64,000 nucleotides of DNA from Tritrichomonas musculus. Lineage: Eukaryota > Parabasalia > Tritrichomonadida > Tritrichomonadidae. The DNA is taken from positions 248,001 to 312,000 of the forward strand of contig JAPFFF010000055.1 of NCBI GenBank assembly GCA_039105265.1, written 5' to 3'. Under the pieces are notes generated by a model. It did not search any database, was not told the origin of the DNA, and saw only the letters and a list, made by a program, of their open reading frames with translations. A program made the position numbers and the translations under genes. The stretch's first letter is position 1; each line of letters starts with the position of its first letter. Shown here piece by piece: positions 57,180-64,000 of this stretch.

Positions 57180-58819
57180 TTAATCCCTTGAGGTCAGATC
57201 ATAGTTTCCTAAGCGAACTAAAGGTGGCATGCCATTCGGTTGAACTAAGATAGATATAGATGAATCAAACAAGAGACAAATTAAAGGTGGGGTTTGAGTA
57301 GCTTTTGCATATGTATTGTCACCAGTTTCTTGTGTTACATTTATTTCAAAATTAATAGGTGACAAAGAGGTTAATCCTTGTTGATATGTATTATCAGTTT
57401 CTGTAGGTAATCCGATAAAGAAACTACTCTTGTCATTTGAATAAATTCCCTTCGAATAACCAAATTTAGGTTTATTAGTAGTCTTATCTCTATCACAATG
57501 AGTTAAACTGTTTACCACTTCCTTATTAAAACCACTTTGTCCTCCATTCACGTTCATTGCGTTCTGACAATATTCTAAGAACTCTGGGTATTCATCTGTC
57601 GTGCCAAATGGCTTTGAAGGAATGTTACCATAACCTCCACAATTTAATTGGAAGGACTTAAAGTTAGGATTCTTAAAGTATGTATGATGAGTATGCTTCA
57701 CAGGAAATAATAAGTAAATTGAGTCAACAAAGCGAGGAGTAATTGTGCAAGTAGTCTTGTCATTCGGATTATTTAATGGAGTAGTAGTAGTGTAAATAGA
57801 TATCGTTTGGGTTGGAAATGTTAGTGGATGAGTTGGGTCTGCATATCGTTGTACTAGACTAGAGTAAATATTATCCTCTATACCAAAGCAAGGGATAATA
57901 GATGAACACTCAGTAACGGAGTAATCAACTTCCTGAAATGTTCTATTTTCTACTGTAAGTTCTGTTACTCCATCTTTAGCAGTTGGTTTATCAGTATACA
58001 TTGTTATTGGTTCACCAATTGGGATAAATTCAATAGTAATTTTAATTTATATTTTGAATTGACGATATGATCATATTCGAACGCTTTTCCTGGACCCATA
58101 GGACAACATACCATACCAGCACATGAAAAGAATAATCGGAGTTCAATTTTGCCTGCGAATGCTGGAAGGTATTTAATATTTGATAATGGTAAGAACCTTC
58201 TTAAATCAATCTTTAGGTGAATTTTATATTTTTTGTCTTCCCATCCTGGTGCAAAATCAACAATAAATCCTGTTCTGCTGCCTGATTTACCATTCCATAT
58301 ATCTTTATGTCTTGCCTTTGAATATACATCTGCTCTCTTTGTTGTTTCATTAGCACAACATGCAGTTAGAAATGATTCTTCGCAACCAAAGTTCAGGGTA
58401 TAGATAGTGATACCATTAGCAACTATTTCATATTTCTCAACAGCATCTCTAGCATCCTTGAAACCAAACCATACTTTATTAAAATGATATCCATCGCCTT
58501 CTGCTGCCGTAATCGTACTGCCAGCAGCTTCTTTAATCTTTACCTCCATATCAGCTCTAATAAATCCATTATATATGTCAGCGGTATTATTTGTGTTAGG
58601 TGATATAATTACTCTTGTATATGAACCTTTATGAATTGTAGGTGAAGGAGAATATGATGTTTGAGGACTAATTGTGTATTGCTTGTTGGTATCAGACAAG
58701 GCTATACAATTATCAACAATATCAAAATAGCTAGCAATTTGGGTACATGTTTCAGCTGACGTCCTTAGTTCAATTTCTGGATTTAACATATTTTCTTTTG
58801 AGAAAAATAACAAAAGCAA
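57180..58819 (-). pseudogene. Major capsid protein (double jelly-roll) of M1
   Basis: Two adjoining open stretches cover an MCP of about 540 residues. The N-terminal half has beta strands with SKARHKDIWNG and a Cys-rich FFSCAGMVCCP loop; the C-terminal half matches the M2 MCP in the YFKNPNF block and in the closing TPPLICLLFDSSISIL strands. The reading shows about one break, so I treat it as a fossil. It lacks the Pro-rich insert of the M2 protein. Confidence 0.7.
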
Positions 58820-58820
58820 A

Positions 58821-59352
58821 TTAAATCATATCAGAGAAAATATTATTTCGCCTTCTACGAATAGGTTGAGGTGGGATTACTGGTATTGGTTCCTCTTCTG
58901 ATTCGTCTTCTATTTGATTTGGTTCTTGGAAGTATTGTGGCTGAGTATACTGTGGATAATATGGTTTTCTCATTTGTTTTTGTATTACATCTTTTATCAT
59001 TTTCTTCTGTTCCTTCTTAGCCTTTTCGTTTTTAAACTCTTCACCCAATAGCTTTAATTGGTTTAGTATTTCTATATTTATTGTTGGGTCATATACTTGT
59101 TTTGGTTGTTCTTCAATTATTGGTTTTTTGGGTATTGGCTTTTCTTCTGCTGGTTCTTCAGGTGGGTCGGAATTCTGACCAACAGCTTTTTTCTTCAATC
59201 GTTTCTGTTTTAGTTAATGGTTCTTTACGTGGGCGAACAATATACTTACCCTCTTTTTTTGTGGGAAATACTTCATATTCTGGATCCTCTCGTCCATTCA
59301 GCCACTTTTGTATTACCTGTAATCTTTTACTTTGTGGTACTCTTTTGCTCAT
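58821..59352 (-). pseudogene. Acidic/proline-rich M1 gene next to MCP
   Basis: Open stretches here encode a basic start (SKRVPQSKRLQVIQKWLNG), a Pro/Glu/Lys-rich middle, a helical part (ILNQLKLLGEEFKNEKAKKEQKKMI) and a Tyr/Gln-rich end with RRRRNNIF. The reading has about one break. It directly precedes the MCP gene. A scaffold or minor virion role is possible; I do not recognise a family. The start follows ATTTTTTATC and 6 nt. Confidence 0.5.
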
Positions 59353-59389
59353 TTAAATTGATAAAAAATGTTTATATTTGCACGAGTTT

Positions 59390-60076
59390 TCATTTCTTTG
59401 TTTTTCTCGATTTCTTTGAACTTTTAGTGGTTTTATTCTGATTGTATTGTATTTGCTTTTTCAATCTTGCTATTTTTGCTTCCTCTTCATCTATATATTT
59501 ATTTCTTTTTTGATATATTTTATACCCAGATGGTTTCCTTCCATAATAAATACGAGGGAAATTTGATTGAGTAATGTATTTGTTTCCAAAAAATTGTCCC
59601 TGTTTTTCCAATAAATATTTATAGTACTTATCTTTATCACTTTTATTTGATATATCATTTCCAGCTTCAATTAATGTATCCCCTGCATTTTTAAAATTAT
59701 CAACTCCTGTCATTTGCCCAATTACTTTTAATCCATATCCTGCCGTTTTTGCTAATCCTTCCTTATTTTTATCAACCCATTCTATAGCCTGATTTACTTT
59801 CTCTGTCCCTTTCTTATATCCCTCTTTTACTGTATTAATGCCTTTATCTATTATATCATTTGCTTTATTTATAATTTGTGTTTTTTTATTTGTATACCAA
59901 TTTCTAAATTTACCAATTAATCCTTGTGAATTGGTGGTATTTGGTGCAACTTTCCCAGATATTCCTTCAGATTTTTGGAGAGGCATTGGACCGGTTTGTC
60001 CAGATATTCCTTCAGATTTCGGTGTTGGCTCAGGTGTTGGTTGTTCAATCCTTCCAGTATCAGAAACTGCTTCCAT
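59390..60076 (-). CDS. pVI-like virion protein of M1, 228 aa
   Basis: The N-terminus has two copies of PxxKSEGISGxxxP. The middle is a long amphipathic helix (INKANDIIDKGINTVKEGYKKGTEKVNQAIEWV), then LAKTAGYGLKVIGQMTGVDNFKNAGDTLIEAG, a Gly/Ala-rich segment like that of the M2 protein at 19007-19258. The C-terminus is very basic (KSSKKSRKTKK), which suits DNA contact inside a capsid. A pVI/pVII-like internal protein is the best guess. It lies between ATPase and MCP. Confidence 0.5.
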   Translation of the reverse strand: MEAVSDTGRIEQPTPEPTPKSEGISGQTGPMPLQKSEGISGKVAPNTTNSQGLIGKFRNWYTNKKTQIINKANDIIDKGINTVKEGYKKGTEKVNQAIEWVDKNKEGLAKTAGYGLKVIGQMTGVDNFKNAGDTLIEAGNDISNKSDKDKYYKYLLEKQGQFFGNKYITQSNFPRIYYGRKPSGYKIYQKRNKYIDEEEAKIARLKKQIQYNQNKTTKSSKKSRKTKK

Positions 60077-60088
60077 TGTCTTTTAATA

Positions 60089-60943
60089 TCAGTCAAAGTA
60101 ATATTTATTGGCGGTTATGTTCATAATAAATTTTGAATGAAGATATCTATGCTGTAAATATTCTTTTACCGTCTTCTTGATATTAAGGTTGTTATTTGTT
60201 TGTTGAAGCAAGGAAGTAAAATCTTCTTCTGAGTATCCACTATAGTATATGATATCCGTGGCCAATCTTTTTGCATTTATGTGTACGAATCTGATTGTCT
60301 GAATAGCCATGATGCAGGTAATATTATAATGTCTTGTCTTGGTTAATAGTCTAAGGAATTCAGTGTTATGATGTGTTAACAGATCGCTTCCTGCACAGTC
60401 ATCCAATATTATTAGTGTATTATATGGGTAAGAAGAGGTTTGGTATTTTACTAACTTATTAGCTATATATACTATTCTATCATCTATTTCTTGGAGGGAG
60501 TGCTTGTTTATAAGTCTCTGCATTTCTTCATTTGTTTCCTTCATTTTTGATAATACATGTTTAACCATTGCATAATATTTTATTTTTCTTTTGAGGTGTT
60601 TCTTTAGGTAATCCATCAATTGGGCTTCATTAAGATATACTATTGGTGTCTTTACCTCTTTACTCATTGTCTCAGCCGTTTTGTCTGCTTTTCCAGAACT
60701 TGAGCAAAATATTATTTTTTGATAGTACGGATGCTTAAATAGACGTTCAGTAATTAGTATGTGTTTCCACAACCAATAACTCTTACCTGCACCTGGTTTA
60801 CCAATAAGAAAATAAATTCCATTCGTACTAAAAGGATAGGAAGGATGGAGAGGTTTCATCAGTGCTGCCTCTATCTCTTTCTGGTTCTTCTTCATTGTCT
60901 TTTGGATTAAGGACTCTACTTCTTTCATTATTTGTTTAGACAT
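60089..60943 (-). CDS. Genome-packaging ATPase of M1, 284 aa
   Basis: Walker A GKPGAGKS is at residues 48-55 after the strand GIYFLI; Walker B NTLIILDD at 175-182 is followed by CAGSDLL; ITCIMAIQT near 208-216 is the sensor strand with its Gln. This is the A32/FtsK-like packaging ATPase of Polintons and related viruses. The M2 counterpart (12387-13346) has a longer N-terminus. It is 12 bp from the 228-aa gene on the same strand. Confidence 0.85.
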   Translation of the reverse strand: MSKQIMKEVESLIQKTMKKNQKEIEAALMKPLHPSYPFSTNGIYFLIGKPGAGKSYWLWKHILITERLFKHPYYQKIIFCSSSGKADKTAETMSKEVKTPIVYLNEAQLMDYLKKHLKRKIKYYAMVKHVLSKMKETNEEMQRLINKHSLQEIDDRIVYIANKLVKYQTSSYPYNTLIILDDCAGSDLLTHHNTEFLRLLTKTRHYNITCIMAIQTIRFVHINAKRLATDIIYYSGYSEEDFTSLLQQTNNNLNIKKTVKEYLQHRYLHSKFIMNITANKYYFD

Positions 60944-60953
60944 TTATTTGTGG

Positions 60954-61139
60954 TTAAATCCATTTCTTTATATTGTTGGGTATATTTTTCTTCTTTGACC
61001 AGTAATCCACTTCAAGATTAGATAGCTTTGTTGGAGCACCTTCTCGTAAATTTTTAGCTGGTATGATGTCTTCTGTACCTTCGCTGTATTTAATTTTATA
61101 TTTGTTCTTTGTTGTATCATAAGAAATAATCTTCTCCAC
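60954..61139 (-). CDS. Small chromo/Tudor-like domain ORF, 61 aa
   Basis: The sequence IISYDTTKNKYKIKYSEGTEDIIPAKNLREGAP reads as a three-strand beta barrel of chromo or Tudor type (K-Y-x-I-K-Y...E-D-x-x-P...L). Such domains often accompany Polinton integrases. It lies between the integrase and ATPase genes on the same strand. Whether it is expressed alone is unclear. Confidence 0.45.
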   Translation of the reverse strand: MEKIISYDTTKNKYKIKYSEGTEDIIPAKNLREGAPTKLSNLEVDYWSKKKNIPNNIKKWI

Positions 61140-61223
61140 AATACCTCTCTTGCCTCCCTTAAGTGTTTGGGCAATATTTTTGTTTTGTGTCTTGATTAAC
61201 CTATAACCAGGGAGTTTGTCTAT

Positions 61224-62039
61224 TTACTCATCTTTGGACTTAATTATAAATTGGTTCCCAGCCTTTGAATCAACTATATATGCTTCCTTGCTTACCTTGT
61301 TCCTGCGCTTCGAAAATGGCTCCTTGGCTTGAATAATTCTAACTCTATCATTTGGTTTAAAGTCATATGGATTGTTTTGCGACTTGGTTTTTACATATTC
61401 TTTTTCATCTTTCTCTGTCATCTCGTTTGGTATCTTATAGTCCAATGACCTGTGGGGAGAATTGTTGTATGAATCTATTAAACTATCCATTTCTTTCTCA
61501 TTGATGAACCTGCTCTCGCCTACCATGTCTCTAATCGTTCTCATGAACCTATTTATGATACCTAGTACATTATGATTATTATCCTCGGTAGTAGTGTAAA
61601 CAATATTTTTGGTCTTCATCAACTGTAATACATCATTGGACAAGTAAGCAGCATCCTGGTCTGATGTTATCGAATAGACATCTGGCTCGTCCTCAAAAAA
61701 TTTATTTAATGCCTTGACTACTTCTTTTGCACCTTTCCCCTTCATTGGATAACAATATGCTTTTCTTGTGTTAATATTAATTAGCATCAAATAGTTGAGA
61801 CCATCCTTTGTCTTATCATTGATGAATGTGTCCATTTGATATCCCCCTGAGTGTTTAGAATAGATATTCATAAACTTTGCCTTTGGTACCTTTACATCAT
61901 GTACTATCTTCCTTAAATAATCTAATGCGGCTTCTTCTGTGAATCCATATCGTTTTGCGAGTGGAACAAATTTAGAGGCAGATCTCCAAGGAAAAAAAGA
62001 ATGAAGCTCATTAATTGTCTTAAAATGCTTTTTGTTCAT
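61224..62039 (-). CDS. Polinton integrase (rve family) of M1
   Basis: After an HTH-like start (MNKKHFKTINELHSFFPWRSASKFV) the core has YQMDTFIND (about residue 68), LMLININTRKAYCYP, ITSDQDAAYLS (about 140) and HNVLGIINRFMRTIRD, then SYNNSPHRSLDYKIPNEM, the standard Polinton integrase end. The C-terminal 60 residues are basic and SH3-like (NDRVRIIQAKEPFSKRRNKVSKEAYIV). It mediates insertion of the element. It is the last gene of the leftward series and is preceded by a capsid-like gene remnant. Confidence 0.8.
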   Translation of the reverse strand: MNKKHFKTINELHSFFPWRSASKFVPLAKRYGFTEEAALDYLRKIVHDVKVPKAKFMNIYSKHSGGYQMDTFINDKTKDGLNYLMLININTRKAYCYPMKGKGAKEVVKALNKFFEDEPDVYSITSDQDAAYLSNDVLQLMKTKNIVYTTTEDNNHNVLGIINRFMRTIRDMVGESRFINEKEMDSLIDSYNNSPHRSLDYKIPNEMTEKDEKEYVKTKSQNNPYDFKPNDRVRIIQAKEPFSKRRNKVSKEAYIVDSKAGNQFIIKSKDE

Positions 62040-62041
62040 TT

Positions 62042-62165
62042 AAATTAGTCTTAAACATACATCAATTTCTTATTGAATGGCATGAATTGCATCTCAATAT
62101 AAAATGTTTCATTATTTGGTATCTTTACTGGTATCTGATTATGACGCCCACTACATATAAAAGAG
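62042..62165 (-). pseudogene. 3' remnant of an M1 gene cut at the M3 boundary
   Basis: A leftward open stretch ending CSGRHNQIPVKIPNNETFYIEMQFMPFNKK-type residues and a stop lies just upstream of the integrase. Its 5' part is missing because the sequence changes abruptly at about 62165. The strand-rich ending suggests a capsid-type protein, perhaps penton-like, but that is weak. Confidence 0.4.
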
Positions 62166-62552
62166 GTGATTTTAGGCCTTCGGCCTAAACTCCCCACTTT
62201 CACGTCATTTTGAAGGGATCAGCTTGGAAACCTTGAGAATTCGTTAACGATTCCCGTTGCTTAGTTGGTGTTATGAATTGGGTGTTTATGGAGTTCAGAT
62301 CGGATTCGGGAATGAAGGGCTGGAGATGAATTTATGTGATCCTTGAGAAATGATTCGAAAGTGAAGGTCTGGGAGTTTCGGCCTAAAATCACCGGAGGTC
62401 TTGGAGGTTGAGATGTGAGGGTTGATTTGAAGGGTTGGAAGGGGTAGATAGGGATCATAAGTTTTGCGATAAAGTGGTTTGAGATGATGTGAAAATTTAA
62501 AACGACGGCCTTTAGATATCTTTTATAATATTTTTATTTGACATAAAATAAG
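62165..62552. repeat. Probable left end of M3 with an internal inverted repeat
   Basis: GGTGATTTTAGGCC...AAACTCCC at 62165-62194 is mirrored at 62371-62393, and CACTTTC (62196-62204) by GAAAGTG (62357-62363), giving a fold-back with a loop of about 150 bp. The end motif AGGTGATTT would suit a Polinton AG end. A 65-codon leftward ORF inside is a by-product. A T-run (TATTTTTATTTG) ends 13 nt before the PolB-like ATG. Confidence 0.5.
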
Positions 62553-64000
62553 ATGAGTGATAGTAATAATGCTTTTGATGAACATTCTTTTATTGATTTG
62601 TTTGATTTGTCGTTGATGCTTGGAATGAGGGATGATGAGATGGATGACATTCTCGTTAATGATGAAGGTGCACCTGAACGACTCATTGAGCCATTGGTGT
62701 TATGGATATCGAATACGATACTTGATATGGGTTACAAAGGTGATACAGATTACGATAATGTGCATAGGTTTGCGGAAAGGGTTTATAATTATACGAAGGC
62801 GTTGAGCGAAATGTGTAAGAGTAAAGGTGATGATGGTTTTGGGCATTTGGTTGATTTAGCGTTTGTGATTGGCATTACTGAGAAGGAGATGGATGACATT
62901 CTCGTTAAAGCTGATGAGGATCCTAAACGAGCCGTTGAACCATTGGCAAGGATGATAGCATATACGATAATTGGTATGGGTTATGAAGGTGATGGCAATT
63001 ATGATAATATGTATATGTTTGGCGAAAGTGTTAAGAATTATACGAAAGCGTTGAATGAAATGATTAAGAATAAACCATTACTGAAACCATTACCACCAAA
63101 GTTAAACAAAGAACCAAAGAGGTATGTCGATAGCGATGAATATAAACGAAAAGAAGATGATGAATTCTTTAAGAAATTCGATAGAGATAGATATAGAGTT
63201 CATGTAGATGAAGGCAAAAGTGAGAGGGCTTCAAGGTTCGATCGTTTGATACACCGAAGAGATAAATCAACTTTGGATTCGATTAGGGAACATGCTAAGG
63301 ATTTTCGTGAATTTTGGAAGACGGAAGATGCGTTGAGGAATAAGAAAAGAGTTGAAGCTATGGAAATCATGAATGCTACACCAAAAGAAATCAATGAAAG
63401 GAACAAGATAACGTTTGATGAATGGAAAGCAAATAAGGGTAAACAAAAGCAGTTAGTTGATGATATCATGGAAAGATTGGAGTTAAGTCCATACAATTGG
63501 GAAATCAATTTCGAAGCACTTAACAATGAAGGTAGACGATTGTTGTTTCCGAGATTGAAGGAGTTCTTTGAAGATACAATTGCGAAGTTACCGATAATAC
63601 AGATGTATAAGATTCAGTTTAATGTTAATGGTACATGGAAAACGAAACCGTTGACACCAGAGACATTCAATAAATTGATGGAAAACTTTACGGAAGAGAA
63701 TTTTGTGTTTGATCTTGAAAGTAAGGCTCCAGAATTTTTCTATGAGAATGGAGGTGAAGAGTTACCAACATGGTCATTGTTTTCAGCACTTAAGTTCTGT
63801 TTGTTTGAGAACAAGGGAGGGAATAACGATAGGGGTGGTTCTTTCTTCCAATATCTGACGAAGGAGACGGTTCCGAAAAGGGTTGTTGAATATCTTAAGA
63901 GGTTGCAGATATTTGATTCGTTGGTGGATGGAAAGGGTAAGCAGAGAAGAGAATTTGATGATTGTTGCTTTGTGTATGCGTTAGAGCAGACTGGATGTTA
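62553..64000 (+). CDS. polB: PolB-like gene of M3, N-terminal part, runs off the window
   Basis: The reading is open from 62553 to the end (482 codons, partial). Residues about 12-86 and 98-168 are two copies of one helical unit (EMDDILVxxDExPxRxxEPLxxxIxxTIxxMGYxGD...YTKAL). A charged linker follows, then a domain about 270-480 ending FDDCCFVYALEQTGC, the OTU-like Cys block that precedes the exonuclease domain in the M1 PolB (DNCLVYACIQSG). So this is very probably a protein-primed PolB. The start is the ATG after TTTTTATTTGACATAAAATAAG. It looks whole as far as seen. Confidence 0.7.
   Translation, partial: MSDSNNAFDEHSFIDLFDLSLMLGMRDDEMDDILVNDEGAPERLIEPLVLWISNTILDMGYKGDTDYDNVHRFAERVYNYTKALSEMCKSKGDDGFGHLVDLAFVIGITEKEMDDILVKADEDPKRAVEPLARMIAYTIIGMGYEGDGNYDNMYMFGESVKNYTKALNEMIKNKPLLKPLPPKLNKEPKRYVDSDEYKRKEDDEFFKKFDRDRYRVHVDEGKSERASRFDRLIHRRDKSTLDSIREHAKDFREFWKTEDALRNKKRVEAMEIMNATPKEINERNKITFDEWKANKGKQKQLVDDIMERLELSPYNWEINFEALNNEGRRLLFPRLKEFFEDTIAKLPIIQMYKIQFNVNGTWKTKPLTPETFNKLMENFTEENFVFDLESKAPEFFYENGGEELPTWSLFSALKFCLFENKGGNNDRGGSFFQYLTKETVPKRVVEYLKRLQIFDSLVDGKGKQRREFDDCCFVYALEQTGC

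Larger units (their letters stand above)
7091..62165. mobile_element. Polinton (Maverick) M1, interrupted by Polinton M2
   Basis: The left end starts AGTAGTATATAC, typical of Polinton AG ends. Without the 40.84-kb M2 insertion M1 would span about 14 kb, a usual Polinton size. It carries fibre-like, capsid-like, GIY-YIG, PolB, bZIP-like, HNH, MCP, pVI-like, ATPase and integrase genes. It is broken: beside the M2 insertion there are several further breaks (about four or more), and its right end is cut where M3 begins. It is older than M2, which landed inside it. Confidence 0.8.

Overview
The window is almost entirely mobile DNA from a unicellular eukaryote. Capsid-bearing Polinton (Maverick) elements lie nested inside one another. 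I see no recognisable host housekeeping gene, no spliced gene and no rRNA. Dense Polintons, AT-rich intergenic DNA and start codons a few bases after a short T-run fit a parabasalid such as Trichomonas or Tritrichomonas, but that is an inference and other protists are possible.

Layout. (1) 1-7090: a non-Polinton accessory region. An inverted repeat of at least 481 bp surrounds a 113-codon ORF and a 48-bp tandem array. Two leftward ORFs (549 and 267 codons) follow, the first faintly resembling rolling-circle replication initiators, then a 23-bp satellite. (2) Polinton M1, 7091 to about 62165: TIR, fibre-like gene, capsid-like fragment, GIY-YIG nuclease, protein-primed DNA polymerase B (PolB), then beyond a 41-kb interruption the rest of PolB, an inverted-repeat-flanked gene cassette, a bZIP-like protein, an HNH nuclease, major capsid protein (MCP), pVI-like protein, packaging ATPase and integrase. 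(3) Polinton M2, 11515-52354, sits inside the M1 PolB gene with a 6-bp target duplication (aaggaa) and 302-bp TIRs in which I see no difference. It carries ATPase, MCP, integrase, penton-like, fibre, KilA-N and two PolB genes. (4) M2 holds two further insertions: a 2.6-kb Polinton derivative (13939-16556) carrying a fibre-like gene, and a very AT-rich 9.08-kb transposon (31835-40911, 9-bp target duplication) inserted in one PolB gene. (5) That transposon itself contains a 5.1-kb transposon (33531-38628) encoding a bromodomain-HTH-DDE integrase fusion. (6) From about 62165 a third Polinton-type element (M3) begins; its PolB-like gene runs off the window.

How it works together. Each Polinton carries the expected kit: integrase for insertion, protein-primed PolB for copying, and MCP, penton-like protein and ATPase for particles. 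Fibre-like proteins beside the TIRs or PolB may mediate attachment. Genes share a compact start signal: a run of five or more T, often followed by G, then 5-12 nt, then ATG. Convergent genes meet at perfect hairpins that recur across the window. M2 looks chimaeric: its outer parts are GC-richer and its centre (about 20.76-43.61 kb) AT-rich, with the switches inside the integrase and fibre genes. The most unusual items are the bromodomain-integrase, the HNH domain embedded in PolB, the tRNA-sized module shared by the 1-3024 repeat and M2, and the 47-bp inverted-repeat cassette around one M1 gene.
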